Of a stretch of 64,000 bases of DNA, positions 24,643-32,627 are shown piece by piece. Every line of letters begins with the position of its first letter. Within the stretch, counting starts at the first letter, position 1. Made by a program: the position numbers and the translations under genes. Origin of the DNA: DASPHG01 sp035629775 (GTDB lineage Bacteria; Actinomycetota; Thermoleophilia; Solirubrobacterales; Thermoleophilaceae). The notes under the pieces were generated by a model. The model saw nothing but the letters and a program-made list of their open reading frames with translations. It did not search any database and had not been told where the DNA came from. The stretch spans positions 1 through 64,000 of the forward strand of contig DASPHG010000023.1 of assembly GCA_035629775.1 (NCBI GenBank). Direction: 5' to 3'.

Positions 24643-25968
24643 CTAGCCGCCGAGCAGGTCCTCCCGCAGCGTGCCCGAGGCCGTCTGGTCCAGGCCGCCA
24701 TCGGCGGTGAGCACGACGCGCGTGGTGGCCAGGCGCTGGAGCTCGCCGCCGCTGCCCGTGGCCGCGACGATCGTGAGCGACCCGGCCTCCTCGGTGTTGC
24801 GCGCCGCGCCGAACACGCGGCGGGCGACCGCCGGGTTGAGCGCGTCGAGGCCGTCGATCACGAGCACAGCGTCGGCGCCTCGCTCGGCGATCCGCTTCGC
24901 GCGCTCGACCGCCATCTCGGTGATCTGGCCGAGCGCGTCGGCGGGCTGGTCGAACCCGCCGCCCGCGATCGCGAGGCCCTCCATGCGCCGCCAGTCGGTG
25001 ACCTCCTCCGGACGGACCCCGGACAGCACGACCATGACGTCGAGGTCACCCTCGAGCGCCGTCGTGACCTCCCGCAGGAGCCGGGTCGCCCCCGCGCCGG
25101 GCGGTCCGCCGATCGCGACGCGCGATCCCTTGCCGAACGTCAGCCCGTGCACCGTCTCGAGCGGCTCCGCGGCGAAGGTCGGCGTCAGGTCGTCGAAGAG
25201 CGGGCGCTCGGCGGTCTCGTCCGCCGGCTGGCCGTTCACCGTCTCCACGCGCACGAGCGACGGGTAGCGCTCGGACCGTCGCGGCGGGCGCACGGGGCCG
25301 GAGAGCTCGTCGCCCGACCGCAGGTTGCAGCGGCGGATCTGGGCCGGCGACACGTAGGCGTCCTCGCTCGCGTGGACGAAGGGATCCGCGCGCATGAAGC
25401 CGCTGCCGCCCGGCAGGATGTCGAGGATGCCCGCGCGGGTGTCCTCCTGCCCGCCACCGTCACCGTCGCCGTCGTCCGGCTCGCGCCGCTGGCGTCCGCG
25501 GGGGCGGCGCTCGGGGCGCTTTTTCACCGCGGGCTCGTCGCCCTCCACCTCGGGCTCGTCGCCGTCCACCTCGGCCTCGGCGTCCTCCACCTCGGCGGCC
25601 GGCGGCGCCGTCGACTCGCTGTCGTCGCCCTCGGGGAGGACGACCTCGGCGCCGTCGTCGGCGTCGGGCGCGACCTCGGTCGGTGCGGCCTCCTCCTCGT
25701 CGCGCCCGCGCCGCAGGCGAAGCCGCCGCCCGCGGCTGCGGCCGCGGCCACCGGAGGCCTTGGCCTCCTCGTCCGCCGCTTCGGTGGCTACGGGCTCGGG
25801 CGACTCGGGTTCGGCCGCGCCGTCGCCGCCACCGTCGCCGGCGAGGATCGCGTCGATGAGGGCCGCGCGGCCAAGCCGGCGGTAACTCTCGATGCCAAGT
25901 TCGGATGCGATTGCGTGGAGATCGGCGAGATGGCTCTGCTCGAGCTCCGAGCGGTCCAGGACGGACAT
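24643..25968 (-). CDS. Rho-like protein with degenerate ATPase domain
   Basis: The 441-residue product is clearly a Rho homologue: a Rho_N helix bundle (residues 8-44), a charged low-complexity insert (about 45-182), then the RNA-binding cold-shock-like domain (GILDILPGGSGFMRA, YVSPAQIRRCNLRSGDE, about 183-255) and a RecA-like domain. The ATPase core is broken. The P-loop reads GGPPGAGATR, with Ala294 where the catalytic Lys should be; the catalytic Glu of DERPEEV is lost (SGVRPEEV, residues 316-323); the Q-loop region between Walker B and FGAARN is deleted; and the R-loop, arginine finger and C-terminal helices are missing. It is unlikely to be a translocating terminator. A GGAGG site precedes the ATG. 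Confidence 0.85.
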   Translation of the reverse strand: MSVLDRSELEQSHLADLHAIASELGIESYRRLGRAALIDAILAGDGGGDGAAEPESPEPVATEAADEEAKASGGRGRSRGRRLRLRRGRDEEEAAPTEVAPDADDGAEVVLPEGDDSESTAPPAAEVEDAEAEVDGDEPEVEGDEPAVKKRPERRPRGRQRREPDDGDGDGGGQEDTRAGILDILPGGSGFMRADPFVHASEDAYVSPAQIRRCNLRSGDELSGPVRPPRRSERYPSLVRVETVNGQPADETAERPLFDDLTPTFAAEPLETVHGLTFGKGSRVAIGGPPGAGATRLLREVTTALEGDLDVMVVLSGVRPEEVTDWRRMEGLAIAGGGFDQPADALGQITEMAVERAKRIAERGADAVLVIDGLDALNPAVARRVFGAARNTEEAGSLTIVAATGSGGELQRLATTRVVLTADGGLDQTASGTLREDLLGG

Positions 25969-25997
25969 GGGGAATGCCTCCTGTGTCTAGGGGATGT

Positions 25998-26028
25998 GCA
26001 ACGAACGGGGTCCGTCCCCGTTCGTTGC
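25998..26028. repeat. 31-base perfect palindromic element, copy 1
   Basis: GCAACGAACGGGG (25998-26010) and CCCCGTTCGTTGC (26016-26028) form a perfect 13-bp stem with loop TCCGT, in the 68-base gap between the transaldolase and the Rho-like gene. A near-identical copy in the opposite orientation lies at 33917-33947. It may act as a terminator or attenuator in the operon, or be a dispersed repeat; it has no U-tract. Confidence 0.8.
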
Positions 26029-26036
26029 GCGGAACC

Positions 26037-26729
26037 CTACGCGACCGGCGCTCGCGCCTCCGTCAGGCCGCGCAGCCACTCGGCGAACTCCGGCCGCGAC
26101 TGCCAGTCCGCGGTGAACTTCTCGATCCCGGAGGTCGTGAGCGGGTGGTCCAGCATCTGGCGCAGGATCTTCGCCGGCACCGTGGCGACCTCGCAGCCGA
26201 GCTTCGCGGCCGTCACCACGTGCTCGGGGTTGCGGATCGACGCCGCCAGGACCTGCGCGGTGTAGCCGCCGGGCCGAAGCGTTTCGACGATCTCGCGCAG
26301 GACGGCGGTCGAATCCACCGAGATGTCGTCGAGCCGGCCCATGAAGCACGAGATGTAGGTCGCGCCCGCCTCGGCCGACAGCAGCGCCTGGTTCGCCGAG
26401 AAGACGAGCGTCATGTTGATGCGGATCCCCTCGGAGCTGAGCGCGCGCGTGGCCGCGAGCCCCGCGGCCGAGAACGGCACCTTGACCACCACGTGCTCGT
26501 GGAGTGCGGCGAGCGCGTGCCCCTCGGCGATCATGCCGTCGGCGTCGTCCGAGACGACCTCCGCCGACACCGGCCCGCCGACCAGCTCGCAGATCCGCCC
26601 GATGATCTCGCCCGGGTCGCCGTCCTCCTTGGCGAGCAGCGACGGGTTCGTGGTGGCTCCGGCCAGGATGCCCCAGGCCGCGATCTCCTCGACCTCCGCG
26701 ACCGATCCCGTGTCGATGAAGAGCTTCAT
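26037..26729 (-). CDS. tal: Small transaldolase / fructose-6-phosphate aldolase family enzyme
   Basis: This 230-residue enzyme belongs to the short TalC/MipB transaldolase class: MKLFIDTGSVAEVEE, GATTNPSLLAKE, the Schiff-base Lys83 in VVVKVPFSAAGL, INMTLVFSANQALL and YISCFMGRLDD. It would transfer dihydroxyacetone units in the non-oxidative pentose phosphate pathway. The family also contains fructose-6-phosphate aldolases, which I cannot exclude. The ATG at 26729 overlaps the kinase stop as ATGA, linking it to the cyclic-diphosphoglycerate genes. Confidence 0.9.
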   Translation of the reverse strand: MKLFIDTGSVAEVEEIAAWGILAGATTNPSLLAKEDGDPGEIIGRICELVGGPVSAEVVSDDADGMIAEGHALAALHEHVVVKVPFSAAGLAATRALSSEGIRINMTLVFSANQALLSAEAGATYISCFMGRLDDISVDSTAVLREIVETLRPGGYTAQVLAASIRNPEHVVTAAKLGCEVATVPAKILRQMLDHPLTTSGIEKFTADWQSRPEFAEWLRGLTEARAPVA

Positions 26730-27583
26730 GCGTCCTCCGTTCCCGAGCGCCTGTGGACGGCATGGAGAACGAGATCCATGACGCGCGCGAGCGCCTCGTC
26801 GATGTTTGCGTTGTCTATTACTGCGACGCCCCGCTCCGAACCCTTACCTGCCAGGTGGTCCTGGATTTGGCGGATCTGCTCGAAGCGGGCCAGATAGCGC
26901 TCCGCGGGCCGGCGGTCGCCACGCGCCTCGAAGTGCGCGCGATGGAGGGCATCGTCCTCGACCACGAGCACGGCCTCCACGACGAGGCACCGCTCGTGCA
27001 TCTCGTCCGCGAGCATCCCCGGCGCGACGTGCACGCCCTCGACCACGAGCGGCGTGCCCTCGTCGCACGCGCGTTCGACGATCGCGGCGACGCCGGTGCC
27101 GACCGCCTCCGCCTGCTCCGCGTAGCCCTCCATGTCCACCTCGAACGCGGAGCAGTGGACCGAGGGCATGAAGTCACGCGAGAAGGATGCCCGCAGGACC
27201 TGACGGATCACGTCCGTGGCGATCACGCGCGTGATGCCGAGGCGGTGCGCCACCATCGTCGCGAGCGTGGACTTGCCGACCCCGGTGGTGCCGGAGATCA
27301 ACAGGACGAGCGGGCGGTCGAGCTGGTTGAGGAGCTCCCAGTCGCGGTACCGCTCGACCGCGCCCTGGCCCTCCTCCGCGGCGAGCACCGCCGCGGTCAG
27401 CTCGCGCAGCGCGCTCGAGTCGATCGTCTCCCGTCCGTCGGCCTCGAGCCGCTGCTCGATCGCGCGCGCCAGCGCCCACGCATGCGCCGGCGTCAGCCCG
27501 ATCGCCGACAACGACTGCGCCATCAGGCCCTTCGAGTAGGGCAGGCCGCCGCGCGCGCGGTGGGTGACGATGGTCTCAGCCAT
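26726..27583 (-). CDS. 2-phosphoglycerate kinase
   Basis: This 285-residue protein matches archaeal-type 2-phosphoglycerate kinase, which makes 2,3-diphosphoglycerate from 2-phosphoglycerate and ATP. An ATP-cone-like N-terminal domain (residues 1-50, with RGGLPYSKGLMAQSL) precedes a P-loop kinase domain with Walker A SGTTGVGKSTLA (Lys104-Ser105), the following ITRVIATDVIRQVLRAS and VVEGVHVAPGM. Length and two-domain layout fit the Methanothermus enzyme family. It overlaps the cyclic 2,3-diphosphoglycerate synthetase gene by 8 bases and the transaldolase by 4, so the pathway enzymes are produced together. Confidence 0.88.
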   Translation of the reverse strand: MAETIVTHRARGGLPYSKGLMAQSLSAIGLTPAHAWALARAIEQRLEADGRETIDSSALRELTAAVLAAEEGQGAVERYRDWELLNQLDRPLVLLISGTTGVGKSTLATMVAHRLGITRVIATDVIRQVLRASFSRDFMPSVHCSAFEVDMEGYAEQAEAVGTGVAAIVERACDEGTPLVVEGVHVAPGMLADEMHERCLVVEAVLVVEDDALHRAHFEARGDRRPAERYLARFEQIRQIQDHLAGKGSERGVAVIDNANIDEALARVMDLVLHAVHRRSGTEDA

Positions 27584-28799
27584 CGTCCCCCAGCCCGGCG
27601 AGCAGCGCCCCGACGTCCGCGCCCTCGGCCACGACGCGGTTGCGGACGAAGACGACCCGCGCGCCCGCGCGCCGCGCGTGGGCCGCGACCGTGTCGATCG
27701 CCGCCGCCTTCAGCTCGGTGAGATACAGGTCGCAGCCCTCCTCCTCGGCGCGTGCCAGGTCCTCGGCCAGCGCGCCGCGGCGCGCCAGGTTCCGCGACAC
27801 GACCACCGGGTCGACCCCGGCGCACTCGCCCGCCCCGGTGCTGAAGAAGGCGACCCGCGCGCCCGCCGGAAGCTCCTCGGCCGGCTCCGGAACGAGCCGC
27901 GTCTCGACCACCGGACAGTCGCACAGCGCCCGCAGCGCGGCGGGCGCGCCGCGCATCGCGAGCACGAGGTCCGCGCGCAGCAGCCGGTATGGGCCGAGCG
28001 CCGCAAGCGCATCGTCCGGGTCGCCCACCACGCAGACCGTGGCGTCCGCCTCGACCGGCGGCACGCATGCCCCCGACCCCTCGAGGATCAGGGTGTCGAC
28101 CCCCTCGATTCCCGCCGCGAGGCGCGCCCCCGCGACCATGTTCGTCTCGAACGCCGCACCGGCGAGCGATCCGCCGACCCGCCGGCACCCCACCGTCGGC
28201 ACGCGGGCGATCACCGCGTCCTCGAGGTAGTCCGAGGCCGCGTGCCGCCCGCTTGCGGCCAGCCCCTCCAGGTCCGCGAGCGTCACCTCCGCGGGCGCCG
28301 CGACGGGCTCGGGCGGTCCGCCGCGCCCCATCGAGACGATCGCCGGCCGCTTGCCGCGCTCGCACAGCGCGGCGGCGAGCTCGCATGAGACCGCGGTCTT
28401 GCCGGTGCGCTTGCCGGTGCCGATCACGGCGATGGCCCGCCCCTGGAAGTCGAGCCGCTCGTACCGGGGCGGGTCGAAGGACTCGGTGGCGGTCCGGTAC
28501 GCGAGCCCGAGGTGGAGCGCGAGGGCCGCGAGGCGCAGCTTCGCCGGCGCGGCGAGCACGGGCTCGTCGGCCAGATCCACCACGGCGTCCGCCTTCGGCG
28601 CGAGCCGCCGGAGGGCCGCGTCGCGCGGCTCGTCCGGGTCGAAGTCGATCCCGTAGTGCGTGGCCGGGGCGGCCAACACCTCACGCGGCACCTTCTCCTC
28701 GCCGCCGCACCAGACGGCGCCGACCGGCGCGAGCGTCGCCACCGCGTCCCGCACGACCGACGGGTGGTGCTCGCCGTCGATCAGGGCGATCACGTTCAC
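27576..28799 (-). CDS. Cyclic 2,3-diphosphoglycerate synthetase
   Basis: The 407-residue product resembles cyclic 2,3-diphosphoglycerate synthetase, which closes an intramolecular pyrophosphate bond in 2,3-diphosphoglycerate with ATP. It begins VIALIDGEHHPSVV, has CGGEEK near residue 31, the atypical P-loop IGTGKRTGKTAV (Lys134), VSMGRGGPPEP, ASGRHAASDYLEDA and LILEGSGACVPPVEAD. It directly precedes the kinase that makes its substrate. Cyclic DPG stabilises proteins and stores phosphate in hyperthermophilic methanogens; its role in actinobacteria is poorly described. The GTG at 28799 is 1 base after the phosphoesterase stop. Confidence 0.86.
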   Translation of the reverse strand: MNVIALIDGEHHPSVVRDAVATLAPVGAVWCGGEEKVPREVLAAPATHYGIDFDPDEPRDAALRRLAPKADAVVDLADEPVLAAPAKLRLAALALHLGLAYRTATESFDPPRYERLDFQGRAIAVIGTGKRTGKTAVSCELAAALCERGKRPAIVSMGRGGPPEPVAAPAEVTLADLEGLAASGRHAASDYLEDAVIARVPTVGCRRVGGSLAGAAFETNMVAGARLAAGIEGVDTLILEGSGACVPPVEADATVCVVGDPDDALAALGPYRLLRADLVLAMRGAPAALRALCDCPVVETRLVPEPAEELPAGARVAFFSTGAGECAGVDPVVVSRNLARRGALAEDLARAEEEGCDLYLTELKAAAIDTVAAHARRAGARVVFVRNRVVAEGADVGALLAGLGDDG

Positions 28800-28800
28800 C

Positions 28801-29589
28801 TCAGCCGCGCGCGGTCTCCCCCAGGAGCGACGGGTCCTTCTCGTACTCCTGCGTGCGCGGGTCGAACGAGATGATCGGCTCGCGCTCGTGGAACGGGAAC
28901 TTGCGGAACACCGTCACCCGCTCCGGCGTCGACTCGATCACGTTGTAACAGGGCTTCGTCTTCCCGCGCACGCGCGTGGTCGAGACGGTGCCGGCGTTCA
29001 CCACGAACAGGTTCTCGAGCCGCCAGGCGTACGGCACGTGCTTGTGGCCCGACAGCACGAGGTTGACGCCGCTCCGCAGGAGGCACTCGAGCGCGTCGCC
29101 CGCGTCGTGAACGACGTTCCGCTCGCGCCCCGTCCCCGGCACCGGCAGCAGGTGGTGGTGCAGCACGAAGATCCGCAGGAACGCGTCGTGGGCGGCGAAC
29201 CGCTCCTCGATCCACGAGTAGCGTCCGCGCCCGATCGTGCCGTGATCCATGTCCGGCTCGGTGGAGTCGATCGCCACGACCGAGACGCCACCGGTGTGAA
29301 GCGCGTGGCGGCGCTCGCCGAACAGCTCCTCGAAGTGGACGTAGCCGACGTTGCGCGAGTCGTGGTTCCCGGGGATCACGATCGGCTCCGGCCCCTCCAG
29401 TGAATCGAGGTACTCGCGGGCAAGGTCGTACTCCTCGCGGTAGCCGTCCGCCGTCAGGTCGCCGGAGACGATCACGAGGTCGGGTCCGAGCTCGTTGACC
29501 TCCGAGATGGCGCGCTCGAGCAGGCTCGGGACGAAGTGCGGCGAGCCGCAGTGAAGGTCCGAGATCTGGGCGATCGTGAACGCGCTCAC
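28801..29589 (-). CDS. Calcineurin-like metallophosphoesterase
   Basis: This 262-residue cytoplasmic enzyme has all five metallophosphoesterase motifs: ISDLHCG near residue 10, VSGDLTADG near 41, IPGNHDSRN near 72, LHHHLLP near 135 and SGHKHVPY near 177. It is a class III phosphodiesterase-like enzyme that may hydrolyse phosphomono- or diesters, possibly cyclic nucleotides. Given the position directly before the cDPG synthetase (1-base gap), hydrolysis of cyclic DPG or related phosphates is an attractive but unproven role. The GTG start overlaps the upstream folP-like stop as GTGA. Confidence 0.88.
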   Translation of the reverse strand: MSAFTIAQISDLHCGSPHFVPSLLERAISEVNELGPDLVIVSGDLTADGYREEYDLAREYLDSLEGPEPIVIPGNHDSRNVGYVHFEELFGERRHALHTGGVSVVAIDSTEPDMDHGTIGRGRYSWIEERFAAHDAFLRIFVLHHHLLPVPGTGRERNVVHDAGDALECLLRSGVNLVLSGHKHVPYAWRLENLFVVNAGTVSTTRVRGKTKPCYNVIESTPERVTVFRKFPFHEREPIISFDPRTQEYEKDPSLLGETARG

Positions 29590-30413
29590 GCGACCTCCGT
29601 CCTGAGCTCGGGGTCCAGGTCGGGCACCTCGGCCGCCCCGTCGGCCAGCGCTTCGCGGACGCGCAGGAAGTCGGCGACCGCAGCGACGTCGTGCACGCGC
29701 ACGATGTCGGCGTGGTCGGCCACGGCGGCCAGCGCGCCCAGCGTCCCGGCCAGGCGCTCGGCCGGGGCCCGGCCGGTGAGCGCGCCCACGAAGTCCTTGC
29801 GCGACACCGCCAGCAGGACCGGGTGACCGAGCGTGCGGAGCGCGCCCAGGCTGCGGAGCACCTCGACCGTCTCCGCGGGCGTCTTCGCGAAGTCGGGGCC
29901 CGGGTCGATCACGATCCGCTCCTCGGCGACGCCGCACTCGCGCGCCAGCGCGACCCTCTCCATCAAGAAGTCGCGGACGTCGGCGACGACGTCGTCGTAA
30001 CCCGGGAACGACTTCACCTTCGGCTCGGCGCGCGTGTGCATCACGACGAGCCCGGCGTCGTGGCGCGCGCAGGCATCGGCGATGGCCGGGTCGCGCAGGC
30101 CGCTCACGTCGTTGATGAGCGCGGCGCCCGCCGCCAGCACGGCCTCGGCCACCTCGGCCTTCCACGTATCCACGGAGACCTCGACCTCCTCGGCGACCAG
30201 ACGCTCGACGAGGGGTACGACCCGGCCGCGCTCCTCGGCGGGACACACCGGTGCGGTGTGCGTGACGCCCGACTCGCCGCCCACGTCGACCACCTCGGCC
30301 CCCGCCTCGACCTGCTCGAGCGCCGCCGCGACCAGTGCGTCCAGGTCGCGGACGCCCGGGTCGGAGAACGAGTCGGGATTCGCGTTCACGATCCCCATGA
30401 TCCGCGGGCTCAT
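29586..30413 (-). CDS. folP: Dihydropteroate synthase-like protein with altered substrate loop
   Basis: Dihydropteroate synthase condenses 6-hydroxymethyl-dihydropterin diphosphate with p-aminobenzoate. The 275-residue TIM barrel keeps GIVNANPDSFSD, VSVDTWKAEV, INDVSGLRDP, DPGPDFAKTP, AVSRKDFVGAL and the C-terminal RVHDV. The usual GGESTRPG loop that contacts p-aminobenzoate is replaced by GGESGVTHTAPVCP, and NVTPDSFSDGG by NANPDSFSDPG. It may be a divergent true FolP or a paralogue with another substrate; no other folate gene is nearby. The ATG overlaps the glpD stop as ATGA. Confidence 0.78.
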   Translation of the reverse strand: MSPRIMGIVNANPDSFSDPGVRDLDALVAAALEQVEAGAEVVDVGGESGVTHTAPVCPAEERGRVVPLVERLVAEEVEVSVDTWKAEVAEAVLAAGAALINDVSGLRDPAIADACARHDAGLVVMHTRAEPKVKSFPGYDDVVADVRDFLMERVALARECGVAEERIVIDPGPDFAKTPAETVEVLRSLGALRTLGHPVLLAVSRKDFVGALTGRAPAERLAGTLGALAAVADHADIVRVHDVAAVADFLRVREALADGAAEVPDLDPELRTEVA

Positions 30414-32089
30414 GCCGTCGCCGGCGCGAGTGCCGGGGCGAACCCCTCCGCCGCGGCCTCCTGCTGCCACGCGGCCACCTCGGCGTCGATCCGCGCGCCG
30501 TCCCAGCCGAGCTCCGCCCCCATCACCTCGGCGACGCGGCGCGCCTCGGGGGAGTCGGGGGCGCAGACGCGCGGGGCATCGAGCAGCGCCAGCCGGGTGC
30601 GGCGCATCAGGACGTCGGTGACCGTCAGCGCCTGCTCCCTGCGCACCGCGATGACGACCTCGGCGAGCAGGTCCGGCAGGTCGGGGCTGATCCGCTCGGC
30701 GAGCCGGTCGTCCTCGCTGGCCACCGCGAGCACCGCGCTCGCCGCATGCCCGTAGCGGTGGGCGAGCAGCGCCCGCGTGTCGTCGCCGATCGACGCCGGC
30801 CCGGCCAGGTCCTCGTCGGTCGCAGCCAGCCCGAGCGGGATCTCGTGCGTGCGGCAGGGCGCCTCCTGGCCGTCCCGCTCCACGATCCGGTCCACGGCCA
30901 TCTTCGCCATCCGGCGCCATGTCGTCAGCTTGCCGCCGGTGATGGTCACGAGGCCCGAGCTCGTCTCGTACAGCTCCGCCTTGCGCGAGATGTCCACCGA
31001 CTTCTTCGGGTCACCGGTCGAGATCAGGGGGCGCACCCCGGCGTACGCCCCGGTGATCTGCTCACGGCCGAGCGACGTGGCGAAGTACTTGTTGACCGCC
31101 TCGAGCAGGTACTCGATGTCGGTGTCGTCCGGCGGCACGTGCTCGAGCTCGCCCTCGTAGTCGTTGTCGGTGGTCCCGATCAGCGTGCGCCCGAGCCAGG
31201 GCAGCGCAAAGATGCTGCGGCCCCCGCCCGCGGGCACGATCGCGCCGACGTTCAGGGGCAGCGACTCGCGCGCGAATGTGATGTGGGTGCCGCGGCTCGG
31301 CCGGATGCGCGGCAGCTCGGCCTCGTCGTGTAGCTCCTCGGGCCTGATCTGGTCCGCCCAGACCCCGGTCGCGTTGACCACGTTGGCGGCGCGGATCTCG
31401 AACTCGGCGTCGGCCACCGTGTCCGTGCAGCGCACGCCGCAGGCGCGGCCGTCGGCGAGCAGCAGCTCGTCCACCCGACAGCGGTTCGCGAGCACCGCCC
31501 CGAAGCGCTCGGCCTCGCCCAGCACGGTCAGGACGAGGCGGGCGTCGTCGGTCTGGCAGTCGTAGAAGAGATAGGCCGCGGTCGGCTCCCGCCCGGCAAG
31601 CGCGGGCAGCAGCTCGCGCACCTCGTCGCCCTCGATGATGCGGTGCTTCTCGGGACTCCAGTCCTCCTCGCCCACGAACGGCTCACGCCCCTTCCTGCCT
31701 GGGCGTTTCAGCTCACGCGCCATCCGGTCGTACATGTTCAGGCCGAGGCCGAGCATCCGGTCGGGCCGCTTGTCCCCGAAGCTCGAGACGAGCAGCGGCA
31801 GCGGCCGCACGAGGTGCGGCGCGAGGTTCACAAGGATCGAGCGCTCGAGCAGCGCCTCGCGCACGAGCCCCAGGTCGAAGTTCTGGAGGTAGCGCAGACC
31901 GCCGTGCACGAGCTTCGACGAGCGGCTGGACGTCCCCGCCGCGTAGTCCTCGCGCTCGACGAGCGCGACGCTGAAGCCGCGCGTCGCGGCGTCCAGGGCC
32001 ACGCCCGCGCCGGTGATCCCCCCGCCGATGACGACGAGGTCGAACTCGTCCTCGGCGAACGCCTTCAGCGCGTCGTCTCGCCGGATCAC
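30410..32089 (-). CDS. glpD: Glycerol-3-phosphate dehydrogenase (FAD, GlpD family)
   Basis: GlpD oxidises sn-glycerol 3-phosphate to dihydroxyacetone phosphate at the membrane, passing electrons to quinone. The 559-residue protein has the N-terminal FAD motif LVVIGGGITGAGVALDAATRG, SSRSSKLVHGGLRYLQ, the substrate-site segment NVVNATGVWAD, PSRGTHITF, LIGTTDNDYEG and a C-terminal domain (TEDL-like region near residue 430 onward). Length is normal. The GTG at 32089 overlaps the nitroreductase stop as GTGA, which selects it over upstream alternatives. Its product feeds the triose pool used by neighbouring sugar-phosphate genes. Confidence 0.93.
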   Translation of the reverse strand: MIRRDDALKAFAEDEFDLVVIGGGITGAGVALDAATRGFSVALVEREDYAAGTSSRSSKLVHGGLRYLQNFDLGLVREALLERSILVNLAPHLVRPLPLLVSSFGDKRPDRMLGLGLNMYDRMARELKRPGRKGREPFVGEEDWSPEKHRIIEGDEVRELLPALAGREPTAAYLFYDCQTDDARLVLTVLGEAERFGAVLANRCRVDELLLADGRACGVRCTDTVADAEFEIRAANVVNATGVWADQIRPEELHDEAELPRIRPSRGTHITFARESLPLNVGAIVPAGGGRSIFALPWLGRTLIGTTDNDYEGELEHVPPDDTDIEYLLEAVNKYFATSLGREQITGAYAGVRPLISTGDPKKSVDISRKAELYETSSGLVTITGGKLTTWRRMAKMAVDRIVERDGQEAPCRTHEIPLGLAATDEDLAGPASIGDDTRALLAHRYGHAASAVLAVASEDDRLAERISPDLPDLLAEVVIAVRREQALTVTDVLMRRTRLALLDAPRVCAPDSPEARRVAEVMGAELGWDGARIDAEVAAWQQEAAAEGFAPALAPATA

Positions 32090-32592
32090 GCCAGGTACGT
32101 TACGAACTCGGGGGGGTCGGGTCGCGCCGGCGCCGGCTGCTCCTGGCGCTTTGGGCCGAGATGGATGAGGCCCAGGAAGCGCTCGTCGTCGCCCAGGCCG
32201 ACCGCGGCACAGCCCGCCGCCGTCCTCAACACGCCCGGCGTGCGCCAGTAGTTCGCGAGCCCGCGCGCGTGCGCCGCCAGGAGGATCGCGTAGATCGCGC
32301 ACGCCGCCGCGCACAGGTCCTCCTCGTCCTGCTCGGGGTCACCGGTCTGGACGACGCTCGCGACGACGAGTGTCGGGGCGCGGGCCAGCTTCCCCGCGCC
32401 CTCCCCCGCGCACTCCTTCAGCCGCTCGAGCGCCTCGGGCCCGAGCACGCGAAAGCGCCACGGACTCGTCAGGTGGTGGTTGGGCGCCCAGCGGGCGAGC
32501 TCGAACAGCTCGTCGAGCGTCGCCCGGTCCACCGGCTCGGCGCCGTAGGCCTTGTGGGTGCGGCGCGTGCGGATGGCCTCGTCGAGGTCCAC
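32086..32592 (-). CDS. Nitroreductase-family flavoprotein
   Basis: This 168-residue protein is a small nitroreductase-fold FMN enzyme: AIRTRRTHKAYG at residues 5-16, FELARWAPNHHLTSPWRF near 30-47, then DLCAAACAIYAILLAAHARG and GLIHLGPKRQE. Such enzymes reduce nitro compounds, quinones or enones with NAD(P)H; the natural substrate is not predictable. I prefer GTG 32592 as the start; a TTG at 32601 is also possible. It precedes glpD with a 4-base overlap and follows the acetyltransferase by 35 bases. Confidence 0.85.
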   Translation of the reverse strand: MDLDEAIRTRRTHKAYGAEPVDRATLDELFELARWAPNHHLTSPWRFRVLGPEALERLKECAGEGAGKLARAPTLVVASVVQTGDPEQDEEDLCAAACAIYAILLAAHARGLANYWRTPGVLRTAAGCAAVGLGDDERFLGLIHLGPKRQEQPAPARPDPPEFVTYLA

Positions 32593-32627
32593 GGCGCCCA
32601 ACGTAGCGGCCGGGGCGGGGCCGGTGG

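Noticed and set aside
24643..25968. Rho-like gene as a simple pseudogene
   Set aside because: The frame is intact over 441 codons with a good ribosome-binding site and a conserved RNA-binding domain; loss is confined to ATPase elements, which suggests repurposing.
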